Below are positions 12,425-22,639 of a DNA stretch of 46,348 nucleotides, piece after piece. The notes under the pieces were generated by a model that was given only the letters and a program-made list of their open reading frames with translations, had not been told where the DNA came from and searched no databases. The stretch lies in the NCBI RefSeq assembly GCF_000003605.2, contig NW_003109096.1, positions 129,070 through 175,417 of the forward strand, written 5' to 3'. This DNA comes from Saccoglossus kowalevskii. Lineage: Eukaryota; Hemichordata; Enteropneusta; Harrimaniidae. The translations under genes were made by a program, and so were the position numbers. Every line of letters begins with the position of its first letter. Position 1 is the first letter of the stretch.

Positions 12425-12932
12425 CAAATTAAGGTATCACAATGCAAGTAGTACGTTGTGTGTCTACATAACTACATACCCTTATCAATATTCCTGGCAA
12501 TCGTATGTAAACAACTTTTAAATGGGTCGACAGTTGGTTCGAATTCGGCCATCGTTTACACGGTGAATAAGTCGGGAGATGAGACGTATCTACGCTGTAA
12601 TGAATATGGTTGTGGAATATCCCCACTGCAGGTTAATATTTGAAATTTCACACATGACAACAACATTTGTTATTGTTACCCGTGATACGCAAATAAATCA
12701 GGGACATTGCGTTGTTGTAAACTGTACACCGCGCATATAACGCGCGCCCCCTAGCGACGAATCCCTTCTATGATGTAAAAGGGGCGAGGTATGCTGTTCA
12801 TAGTATTGATACTGCGGTCGATAAAAAATACTGTACCTTAGAAATGTATAATATACTAAATGTCAATGGCCTACCAATTAAACAAGGATGCAAAACGTAG
12901 AGACGACAAAGAAATGGCGGTAAAATCTTCGG
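12425..12932 (+). repeat. Duplicated module Y, copy 1
   Basis: It matches 26100-26635 in the same orientation. Landmarks are AAGGTATCACAA, GGTCATCGTTTACACG-like, TATCTACGCTG, GTTGTAAACTGTACACCGCG, CTAGCGAC and AAAAAATACTGTACCTTAG. Diverged inverted relatives lie at 28440-28765 and 28925-29115. Module Y here is separated from module Z by module X copy B, whereas at 26 kb the two are contiguous. Confidence 0.8.
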
Positions 12933-13094
12933 ACGAACCCCCCACACGGGCTCGAAGGTTCCTTTTCAATGCACAATATTTTTAAAAGGCGGATAATTTT
13001 TATCACCTGTGGTGCTGGAAGTCCTCACAAAATTTCTCTGATTTTTCCAATGAAATCTACTCAAAAACGCAGGAAATGCCATTTCAGAAAGTTA

Positions 13095-13200
13095 AATTTT
13101 CAAATTTTCTGTTTGGTAGGCGTATTCAAAGTCAATTCCCAGGTCAGACAATGTCACTGACAGTACTCTTCCCTCTTCTGCTGCAAGCGCGGACGACTCT
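13095..13200 (+). repeat. Truncated start of module Z
   Basis: The stretch with CTGTTTGGTAGGCGTATTC, TCAATTCCCAGG and CACTGACAGTACTC matches 14870-14945 and 26680-26750. It stops abruptly where module X copy B begins near 13222, so the exon module seems to have landed in, or been joined by unequal exchange to, a Z module. Confidence 0.7.
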
Positions 13201-13221
13201 GACTTCGAAACGTTTCACCAA

Positions 13222-14790
13222 GACTTTGAGAATTTCCAATAATCTTCTTGCTGATTCAAATTTATTCATAAATTAGCCAGAATCCTCTGCAATTTTGATG
13301 ACACACGTGGCACTCTGTAACAAAAAAGTTAATAAAGAAATTAACTCGCGTACGGAAATGCTTGTAAATAGTTGAAGAAACCAAAATTTGGTTATCAACT
13401 GTTTTAACTATAGTATTAACAAATTGATTTTATATTATAAACCAAATTAACTCTCCCGCATAAATACCCCATGAATTGCAGACATAGGGGAGCCGATTTA
13501 GTTTTCAAGTTATTTTCAAAGGGTCAGATATTGATTGAAAAGTGACACCCACAAAGGTGCCATAATTAAGATGACTGAGCTCATCCATGCAGGTTGTGTG
13601 AATATAAACAACACTTTTATTTTTGACAAACCCTCCTGTACAAGGATAAATATACATTAACATCGCAAAAGTAACGAACAAGTATTCGACATAGATATAG
13701 CAGTAACTGTCCACGGGATTGGCCCGATGGAATCATGTGACAATACAGTTTAGTAAACTTGTTTGAGTAAACTTGTTCTCAATGTAATTGGGATATGTCA
13801 CACATTTTGGTGTATGTTTGCTATACGTTCCATAATTTTAGATCCGCATCTATATTCATATATCTTAGAAATAATTCAGATGGTTAAGACCCATTTGAGA
13901 AATCAGATTGGCTATTAAGTATACGCGGCCCTTACAGAATGGGTAAGCTTATAGTTGATCACAACGTCCCTGATTTGAAATAAACTCATTGTACAGTAAC
14001 TGTCTATAAACTGTGAGTTTTTCGGAAATCATTAAATGTCTATACTATACATACCATTGTCTCATTATATCTTAATTACCCGTTAACACTGGAACCAATT
14101 TTTGTCGATCAATTTTTAGTAACAGATTTACTAGAAAACCAGTATTGTCTTCTGATATCAAGCCTTGTTCTTGAAATTTAATAAAAAGCTTCATCGGTGT
14201 TTTAATTTTCTCCAGTTCAGGACCGATACCACGACATAAATCTTTCATTTGGTTCAGTTCATCTACATGATTAATATATTATTATGAGAATATGCGTATT
14301 ATGGCAGCTTTGCCATATATGGCTAACAGTTATTGTAGTTTATATACGTTGAATCATATTATGATCATTAGTATCATGCACCGTCGCAAGAAACCTGTCC
14401 CAATGTTGGCGCGCGTTTAATAACCCTTATAAGAAGGATCACGATGTTTTATATTCTAATTACCCGGTATTAGTAGAATCAGAATCGAATTATGCTGGCG
14501 AATTCAAAGGTTATTTGATCGCATTCCGTTTGCACACAGAAATGCGTTACTTAGGCATACATATTTTTAAAATCCATTTACCATCGTCGGGGATAACCCA
14601 AAAAGTTATTGTTTCATTTGAATATTTCATATTTGAAACAATATATATAAATATCCTTCACTCTAATAAAGCGAGTCGTATTTTGTTTTTATATGATTAA
14701 ACTGCCCCCGTCGGCAAAGAATGGTTATTTTTAAAACCGTTATATTCGGCGTGAAAAATAAACAAAAACGATTGCGTTCGATTACCACAA
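13222..14790 (+). repeat. Duplicated module X, exon-bearing part, copy B
   Basis: The block parallels 10003-12240 with the same order of landmarks and high apparent identity in non-coding sequence. It lacks the gap and the GC-rich block of copy A. It contains the shortest DED exon. It is flanked by related stretches of about 30 bp near 12893-12930 and 14790-14822 (both AGACGACxAAxAAATGxCG-like). Confidence 0.85.
14055..14262 (-). CDS. DED exon, copy B
   Basis: The minus-strand exon has an ATGTAG acceptor and a GTATGT donor. The frame is open from the acceptor to TAA at 14072-14074, through ELNQMKDLCRGIGP, ELEKIKTPMKLFIKFQEQG and NLLLKIDRQKLVPVL. Compared with copy A, six codons (DKIAKA) are missing in frame and the helix 4-6 part differs at about half its residues. 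The RxDL motif is changed to RQKL. The exon border phase is the same as in copies A and C and in the receptor exon at 19346-19518. Low sequence identity in the exon contrasts with very similar flanks. It is too short to be a whole protein; an upstream exon is required. Confidence 0.6.
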
Positions 14791-15665
14791 AACGCATAGA
14801 CGACTAAAAAATGACGCTAAAATTGTAGCAGCAACATTTCGTCATGACATCGGATCGTGACAGATAAAATTGTCTGTTTGGAAGACGTATTCAAATTCAA
14901 TTACCAGGCTTGACGACGTCACTGACAGTACTCCCCCTCCTCCAGCCAGCGCGTGACGGCGCCGTATAATAAGCGGATATTGACTATGCTTGGCTACCAA
15001 CATATGAAGCTAATCTACGATTGTTGAGTTCCCAAACTCGGTAGAAACCCTGACCACTTATCCACTAATTTCAAATACGCTGTTCCGAGCACGATTTGGC
15101 GTCATTAATCATCTTGGAATACCATAATTATATGTATGAATGATTTTGTATCTGCTATTAAACAATTAATAATCGCTTAGGTTCGAGAATAATCGATATT
15201 ACAAATCTTCAGCCATTTGAGTGTTTATCAACACAACACGTAAACGTGAATACGATCATTTGTTTCTTCTGACAAATATTATTCAAATCATCCTGAGTCA
15301 TGGACACATATGGCTAAGCAGTAGCAGGCGTGACGAATATCGACCACGAACCATGAATATTCGATATTACGTATCACGTGTCAGCCTTTACCACTTTGAA
15401 CACGTTGATGTTCGCAATGCATAGTTAGGCGCGGCGATATCTAATCTATAAGCGATTTAGCATTAGAAATCGGAGGGTATTTTATTTAACGGGGAAAATT
15501 TTATTTAACAAATGTATCATTTTAAAAAAAGTATACATATTTCGTAAAAGACAAGCAATATCATTCTGGAAGAAAATCTAAATAAAAACTGAAGAACAAA
15601 ATAGTTTCCAATTTTTACCAACTTGCCGTCCAAACATTCCGTTGGTCAAACCCATATTTTTTTAA
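14785..15665 (+). repeat. Duplicated module Z, copy 1 (about 880 bp)
   Basis: Near-identical to 26610-27510 over CTAAAATTxTAGCAGCAAC, GACGACGTCACTGACAGTAC, the segment ATCTACGATTGTTGAGTTCC and ACCAACTTGCCGTCCAAAC. Copy 2 has an extra block of about 33 bp at 26981-27013, and other small indels follow near 27065. A palindromic GACGACGTCA lies in both copies. No frame longer than 67 codons is shared, so it is taken as non-coding. Confidence 0.85.
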
Positions 15666-16700
15666 TTTACCTTCTAAATAGTGTCTATCATTTGTTGTAT
15701 TAGGGGCTGAATATTCCAAATGTTCCAAATGGTGACTTGAAAATAACAATCTAAAATTGTTAGTTGATGATCAAGATCGTAACTATTTTTTTCGAAAGCG
15801 AAACAATACTGTGTTTTTTTCATTTTGTTTAGCCACTAGTTTTAAAGAAAAGTGGTGTGGTCTTAAATTTCAATACAAAACGTAATACGTCAAAAATTTA
15901 AGGAAATTTTTAGTGAAAGAAGAATTTATTGAGAAACAATTGCTTTGTGATTAGGAAAATTGGAAGCTAGCCATTGAAAAGCAGATTGTGGTGAGTGGAA
16001 AGACCAATATAGTTTCAGAAATATTTGAAAATGAATCTGATCATTAGCTAAGATACAAGGTATTTAGATTTGATCTCATTATTTTGATGGGCACGATATC
16101 CTTTCTATTGAATATTGGTCTTAGCTTGTACTTGGGTAACATATAAACCTAAGTCCAGTCTGTCATACGTTGGGATAAACTTTTTCTGGTTGACAGCTCA
16201 TTATAATTAGTCACTCAAGTTCAAGTTTTACAAATCTAGTTTTGCTCCTAACCAGACTGATGATGACAATATATTTCTCAGTAATGCCACAATACAGCTA
16301 AACACAACATATGAAAATCGAGGTTCACCCTGACATTTAAAACAGTTTAAATTATTTGAATTCAGCGACTTGTTTTTAGAACTTTTATTTTGCAATTTAC
16401 AGGAAAATGGAGAAAAGTTAAATAAAAGGTAAGCTAAAACTGAAAAAAAATTACAGATTTCATAAGATAAGATTATATAATCAGTGATATATAATGACAT
16501 ATTTATATTTTTAGGTGGAAGCCTATTCAAAACTCTACGTCTAAAGTTAGATATTGTATATATGTATTACGGAGTTGACATTGTTCAGCATAGAATCACA
16601 ATAGAATTTATCGAAAATAGCTACAGGTTTCGCTCTCAAGTTATTGCTTAAAATAGAGTGACTTATACAGTGACATCAATATATGTTGATATGTTATCTT
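15666..16700. other. Non-coding spacer downstream of the NLR relic
   Basis: AT-rich DNA beyond the 3' end of the minus-strand receptor relic. The 100-codon minus frame at 16228-16530 shows no known domain, compositional bias or splice context and is treated as chance. Confidence 0.45.
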
Positions 16701-16703
16701 TCA

Positions 16704-16733
16704 TTTATTCCTTGGAAAGGAAATTAATTTATT
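16704..16733 (-). terminator. Candidate polyadenylation signals of the NLR relic
   Basis: On the minus strand AATAAA occurs at 16728-16733, overlapping the stop codon of the last open segment, and again at 16704-16709. This fits a 3' end for the receptor transcript. Confidence 0.45.
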
Positions 16734-18777
16734 AGAGTATAGCGCCAAGTGAGTACTTTTGTACCTCACCTTCAGTCATTTTTACAGATGTCTTAATTTT
16801 TAGTCTGGGTTTCTCTTCAGGTCCAACATTAGGATCTGTTGTAATATTCAATGTAGCTGAATCTAGTTGGTGTGCAGTAGTCTTACATAAAACCTTTCGA
16901 ATCGCAACAACAACTTCTTTGTCATTCGCATAGCTAAAAAGACTTTTGAAATTGCTAACATGCAGACAAAGTTGATCAACATTTTTCGTTTGGGTGAATT
17001 TTCCTATGAATTCCATCAGTTTCACTGATTTTATTTCAATCCTAGCTAGGTGTGTTTCCTTGCCTTTATGCATAGAGGCCAAATTCTGTATGGACTTTTC
17101 CATATTGCCAAAGTCGATTTCACTGTCTAATACATTTACAACATAAAACATAGGAACCAAATCTTGTATCTGTTTATTTTTCAGAATACTCATGACCAAC
17201 TTCACCAGCTGGGATAAATCAAACTGATCGAATGTGATATCTAAAGGAACTGGAAACATGGTGCATATTAGATAAGGTTTCCAATCATTGATGTATTTTC
17301 CAAAATATTGCATATTGTTTAAAGGGCTGACATTAATTGTTAAAACTCTTAACTTAATTTCGTTCTCTCCAATTTGTCTAATCAACTGAATTTAGTTGGT
17401 GCGATATAGAACAAAAAATCCCACAGTTTTTGATATACCGAGATTCTGCATTCCTATGACTGTTTTCATATTCCAAAAGTTTTAACACTTCTTGAAAAGT
17501 CTGTGTATTACAAAAAAGTAGGCCAACTGAATAGTCAAGCCTATCATCAGGGTTTGTTTCACTTTCAGTAAGTTCGATATCTACTGAAATTGGTTCTAAT
17601 GATATACCTGGCGGTTTGAAAAACAGTGAGAGGTTATACGTCTGGTGGAACATCAATCACACTGTAAACCAACTTCTCTTGTTTGAGGAAGGGATATGCA
17701 AATTCAGTCAACTTGCTTAGAGAAACCAACATCTCGTCTGGAACATTACCCTTATCAGTGAGAGATATGCCTCACAAGATTTTTTCAAAATACACTCTAA
17801 CATTTCTTGATATAATTCTGATAGACAATTAGGTAGATGTCGCTTGTTATCATAGTCTGTCCAGAGGACACAGAGAAAGGAGACATGTAATGGACTGATT
17901 ATCATTTCATCCAAGCTTTCATTCATCTCAGCCAATGGAAGCTTATATTGTTTGAAGTATTTCGTAACATAGTCGTAGGAATCCCATTTGTTAAATCCCG
18001 GAATTTGGTAATGATCATCAATTCCATCTATGTTGCTTTCCATTGGCCTGGTTGTTTCAAGAACCATTGAATTTGGAAACTTCTTTCGTGATATTATTTC
18101 TGGCTAATCTTTGTATTGAACTCACCAAATCCATCAACGAGTAACAGAAAAGAATGCTGATTTCTATTAATGATTTGTTTTAGATCGTCCCTGTTGATTT
18201 TATCATCATCAGGGAGCTCATTGTAGATATCATCTATCAAATCAGCGTTCACATGTCTCATTTCAACTAAATACACTAAATTGAACTGACTCAAAGAACC
18301 ACGAGCCCAGTCATAAGCCAACTTTTTACAGAAAGTGTATTTCCCTATAGCTGGAGCACCTTTAATTTCAAAACGATTAACCACAATGTCCTTAAATACA
18401 TCATGCTCATGACTGAGTGTATTGCTTGTGAAAACACTCAAGGAACCTGTTGACTCGATAACTTCCAGTCTTGTGTAGACCTCTTCTATTGGAAATGTCA
18501 AGGTATCATTCCAAGGAAGTGGATAGAACTGTGCAAACCTTCTACTGTATTTATCTTTCAGAAACTCTATCAAATGTTGTTGGGCTGAAGTATATAAAAT
18601 ATATAAGAACCCCGTTGTCACACGCAACGTAATATTACCGTAATCGGTATAGTACAGGTGTGATGGTTCAAATACCAAAATGGCAACAGTAACAGAAAGA
18701 CTTCCCTGGCGGCGATGATAAAATACGAACACGGAGCCAACAGATGAGGTTTCAATTGGTACTGGTATTATTATACT
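16732..18777 (-). pseudogene. NACHT-domain NOD-like receptor relic
   Basis: The exon follows a TTTGCAG acceptor (a second candidate, TACTTCAG, lies near 18590). It encodes a linker HLIEFLKDKYSRRFAQFYPL then PWND..FPIEEVYTRLEVIE, which precedes NACHT in many invertebrate NLRs. Next come a P-loop read as EIKGAPAIGKYTFCKKLAYD, a Walker B-like FLLLVDGFGEF, a sensor-like VLETTRP, then LHVSFLCVLW and ELYQEMLECIL. A winged-helix-like segment follows (VPDEMLVSLSKL, KLVYSV). NACHT NTPases oligomerise to start innate immune signalling. The frame changes near 18100, 17769, 17620 and 17390, with stops, so no complete protein is possible as assembled. The last 217 codons (16732-17385) are open, perhaps leucine-rich-repeat-like. 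The breaks argue for a pseudogene; assembly errors at all sites are less likely. Confidence 0.8.
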
Positions 18778-18859
18778 CTGCAAACATCAAGTACAACAAC
18801 GTGGTAAAACTCCACTACTCCAATGACTAGATACTTAACCTCCAATACAATTCAACGAG

Positions 18860-19083
18860 ATCTCCGATCTGATCTCAGTGCTGAATAACTCCCCTATATA
18901 TACCCCACTGTCTGTAAATAGACCATTACATCAGCATACATAATGAGTCAGGAACTTACTACAAATTTCTAGAATGTTCCATTACCTTCTATTGCCTCCT
19001 ACAGTGTTCTATTACCTATTCAACCAGTTTCTTAAAAAAATCTAGAATATTCCACCCAGACACAGTACGGTTCTAGAATATTC
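18860..19083 (-). promoter_or_regulatory. Heat-shock-element cluster, TATA box and initiator-like site
   Basis: Two perfect three-unit heat-shock elements (TTC-N2-GAA-N2-TTC) lie at 19071-19083 and 18967-18979, and a near-perfect one at 19040-19052. On the minus strand they are followed by GGGGTATATATAGGGG (TATA at 18895-18902) and a TCAGAT initiator-like site whose A is at 18870, 32 bases after the TATA start. Order and spacing fit an HSF-driven core promoter firing toward the NACHT exon, inside the intron that follows the DED-like exon. The NACHT frame lacks an early ATG, so the product of such a transcript is unclear. Confidence 0.6.
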
Positions 19084-19345
19084 TCAGTGACACAGAAGTG
19101 GTAAATAAGTCGTATGCGACACCCGTTAGTAATAAAACCATGTTATAACTTGTAATTTTGAAATAAAACATATTATAAATGGCTGCCATAGTAATTTATA
19201 CTAAAATAGTATAATAACATACTTGGTCTAAATATGACATGATGGACCCAGAGGAGGGGGAGTATATCCCTATTTGAAAGACAATGTGGGTAGTTATTAA
19301 AGTGCATTGGATTACCCCTAAATACACAATAAGAACACAGCTCAC

Positions 19346-19518
19346 CATTTGTTGAACTTTGTATTCTAAATTATCCTGTCTAAGTCTCACCAGCTTATCA
19401 TGCAAGTACCTCGTGTTTACTACTGTGAGATCGCCACCATGTTGCAACTGCTCAAGTAATTTAAATTGTGTCTCACAATCCTCAAGTTCACACTTAGCTT
19501 TCAAATTCTGAAACGTTT
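19346..19518 (-). CDS. DED-like exon of the NLR relic
   Basis: The exon sits between a strong acceptor (TATTTTTACAG) and donor (GTGAGC). It is 173 nt: two bases plus 57 codons, ending on a codon border (ATG|GTGAGC). It reads TFQNLKAKCELEDCE, then QFKLLEQLQHGGDL, then YLHDKLVRLRQDNLEYKVQQ, with spacing like helices 2-6 of a DED. It starts in phase 1 within helix 2, exactly as do the three DED exons elsewhere in the window, and its end phase matches the NACHT exon start at 18777. The RxDL motif is imperfect (RQDN). It could also be classed as another death-fold member. Helix 1 must be upstream; it was not found before the mariner. Confidence 0.6.
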
Positions 19519-19585
19519 CTGTAAAAATATTTAATTCTTGGTAAAATGATGTATGATTGATATAGAGAGATAATGCAGTTAACAT

Positions 19586-19846
19586 GAGTCAATTTAAAAA
19601 CAGCAACGTGTTTTCAAATGCCATATAATTTAAGATACCAGAATATTAGTCACATCATCGCATTCTAAATTTGAATATAGGTCTAAAGGTTTATTGTCAA
19701 TATGTAATAAGCTAGGCAGTTACACCTCGCATAGAACAAAATGAACATTGGTGATAACCTGTACAGTACAAGCCCATAGGCTGATTGGCGTTCCGCTTAA
19801 AGAACATGTTTTCGGCTGTTCCCGTGGTAGGACATGCACATAAAAC
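19586..19846. other. Spacer between the NLR exon and mariner
   Basis: Nothing coding was recognised. It should contain part of the intron upstream of the DED-like exon on the minus strand. Confidence 0.4.
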
Positions 19847-20880
19847 TACGAGGGGCGTTAAATAAGTAAAGTCCCTGACCCACTTCCAGTTGTCTGATCT
19901 AGAGGAAATTTTGCATGTGTAATGATTTACATCTCCATGGGTTATGTTGCAAAAAAAGCTCTGAACTAATTATGGTTTCTGATTTACAGGTGTTTGAACT
20001 GAGTCAGGTGTGAAATGGAGCCAGTTGAGTGTCGCGCAGCAATCTGGGTTTTGTATTTGAAAGGACGCACACCAAGGGAGACTTTTGATGAAATGAAAGA
20101 AACTTATGGTGATGATGCCCCATCATATGACCTTGTAAAACGCTGGCATCGTGAATTCAAACATGGCCGGAAGTCTGTGGAAACAGCTCCCAGACCTGGT
20201 CATTCCTCTTCTGCCATTGATGAGGCATTTGTCCGTCAAGTTGAGGCAAGATCGACGCATTACTGTTCGCCAAATAGTCCGGGGGGTCAAGATTAGTACA
20301 GGATCTGTGGAAACTATCATTCATGACCATTTGCATATGCATAAGGTGTCTGCCAGATGGGTTCCCAGGTTGCTCACACCTTTCCAGAAGCAAGAATACG
20401 TTGAGTGCTTGAGAATGAATTTGGGGATGTGCCAAGAAGATGAGTCAAAGTTTTTCAATTACATAGGATGAAAGTTGGGTCCATCACTATAATCCAGAGA
20501 CTCACCACCTCCAAAGACTGCAAGGGTGCAGCCCTCCACTGGCAAGGTCATGTCTTCTGGGACCAGGACGGAGTAGTATGACAGATTTACTGGCAGATTT
20601 ACGACCACAATTACAGGAACCTATTACGCTTCACTTTTGATGAAATTAAGAGAAGCTATCAAAGCAAAGTTATCCTTCTCCTGCAGGACAACGCTCCGGT
20701 CAACTCGCATGTCGCCAGATCAGAAGCACGGGTGTGTGGCTATGAAATCTTCCCCAATCCCTCTTACTCTCCTGACCTTGCACCTTGTCTTTGAAAGGAA
20801 AGCGTTTCCCAGATGATGCAGCCTTGATTTCTGAAGTTACGACGTTGTAGGTTTTATAACTAAAACTGGGGCCCCATATA
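19847..20880 (+). mobile_element. Degenerate mariner/Tc1-type transposon
   Basis: The left end begins at a TA with CGAGGGGCGTTAAATAAGTA, a typical mariner terminal sequence, and a transposase frame follows. No matching inverted right end was found. Instead, part of the left end (AGTAAAGTCCxTGACCC) recurs in the same orientation at about 21130, so the right side seems rearranged or deleted. It lies within or next to the NLR relic's upstream intron. Confidence 0.8.
20015..20800 (+). pseudogene. Mariner transposase, frameshifted
   Basis: The ATG at 20015 opens MEPVECRAAIWVLYLKGRTP, a helix-turn-helix DNA-binding start of mariner transposases, through DLVKRWHREFKHGR. The frame breaks near 20245, continues as RRITVRQIVRGVKIS and WVPRLLTPFQK, and breaks again before DESWVHHYNPET (first catalytic Asp near 20467). 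The second Asp is in LQDNAPVNSH (20687-20689). SPDLAPC follows at about 20770, where the usual third catalytic Asp just after LAP is lost and the frame ends. Mariner transposases use a DDD triad to cut and paste the element; this copy must be inactive. Confidence 0.85.
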
Positions 20881-22600
20881 CGTTCCCAAAGAGCACTCAG
20901 TCAAAGTTACAATGGGACTTACGTTGGTACAGTGTAACAATGTCGGCGCCGGAGGTCTCGCTGTCGGAGCGCAACTTCACCAAAATAAAAAGCATGTTCA
21001 TTTGAACACTGCTATTATAAGATTGGTAGGAGGTGATGCATTTGGTGCGAAAGTATTCAAAAATCAGTTTTTGGTCGTTGCCATGGCAACAGTGGTCCAA
21101 TAATCTTTTCAAATGTTACCACCCAACTAGAGTAAAGTCCTGACCCGCCTACCAAATATAATATGTTCTGTGATACATCAAGCAGCATATCTTTGAATGC
21201 TTGTGTTTCACGCACTGGGTTTGGATTCCCTGCATTCTCTCAGTCTGCTGTCGGTTCCATGATGTACAACAACCGAATGTTATCGATCATGTGAGCAGAC
21301 TATCTACTGCATGGTGCGTATAACCCATAAGTCTTTGTGATGAATATTCATGAACGAAATATGAATACAATGGTTAATAAGTAACTGTGTTTCGAAAATC
21401 TACGCCAATCAAAATACCAGGTTGGCTCAAAAGTAAATTATACAAAGCCTACTACAGGTTTAACTTGTAAATTTAACTATTCCAGTTCAAATAAATGTGC
21501 CCCATTACTGTTTTCCAAAATTTTTATTTTTATTTTTGGTATTTTTAAATTTTGGTGTAACGCCTCATTTCAACAGATTTTAAGTTGTTTTATGTAACTG
21601 AAAATCTTATGATACGGAATGTTCCCTCTAAAACAAATCATTATTTGTAGAATTTTAAATTTGTTTTTATTATCATTTGACCCATCACCAATAGTCTTTT
21701 AGAATGTCTCATATATTAAAACCCATTATTTTATATTTGGAATCGTATCAATAATACTTGATTCTCAAGTATAAGAATAACCTATTCAATTTAATTTGCG
21801 TACTGTACCATTCTGTAAACAGGTATACACATGATTTATAATTAAACAACAAGTTTCAAAAGTCAAGTGTTTTGACCTTTCATGGTTGACACTATTCTAT
21901 ATTTGTACATTAACCAATCATTCTATTGAGGACCTCAATACCACAGTCAGCTGGCGTGCACGTGATAATACAATAAATGCGATCAATTTACAGATATTCA
22001 CTATATGGAACCTGCGTTTCTCAACTTGTCTTTTTATTTAGTTTCAAGCTGTATTCAAGATGGCTGGCCCAGTAAATACGGTAAATTTCTCGTGTTATAG
22101 ATGAAATCATTTTCTCAATTTCTGACAACAGTCTCTATGATGTCATACTTGTATGTATTGTATTATAACTATACGAACTTCCATTAATCATTCAGAATGG
22201 ATGGTTCGAAATGAACTAAGACCTATTTACCAACATATTTAAATTAGTCGAATCAGTCTGTCAAAATATATTATCACACATTCTGTTAAGTTTCATTGAA
22301 ATTGTTGTGGTTTAGGTTTCACTGTACTTGTATGGTGTCATATATTGAAATTCGTGAAGTATGAATATTAGACAATAAACATCCAAACTGGCTGACTGCT
22401 TTATGTGATTAAAGATATACACGCTATATGGTACATAAGTATCACACGCCGCCATTGCTGATATTCAGATTCTCATGCTCATCAGGTTCAAAATTAAGAT
22501 AAGATACTTGTCTATGATGATAGAAGACAAAGACACAAATACATTGGTTTCACCGGAATAATGTACACATACACCATACTCCATATTATAGAATCAATAC
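20881..22600. other. Non-coding spacer
   Basis: No gene is supported. The GC-richer patch at 20930-21110 gives overlapping short frames on both strands with no recognisable domain. A single copy of the repeat core (ATTCAAGATGGCTGGCC) lies near 22053. Confidence 0.4.
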
Positions 22601-22639
22601 TGGATGCAAATATCTACTGGAAGTATTTAATAATCAGAA

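Noticed and set aside
12969-13276. Overlapping plus frames (63 and 66 codons)
   Set aside because: They lie across the joint of truncated module Z and module X and are not conserved in the other copies.
21000-21150. Right terminal inverted repeat of the mariner
   Set aside because: The similar sequence near 21130 is in direct, not inverted, orientation, so it is not a normal right end.
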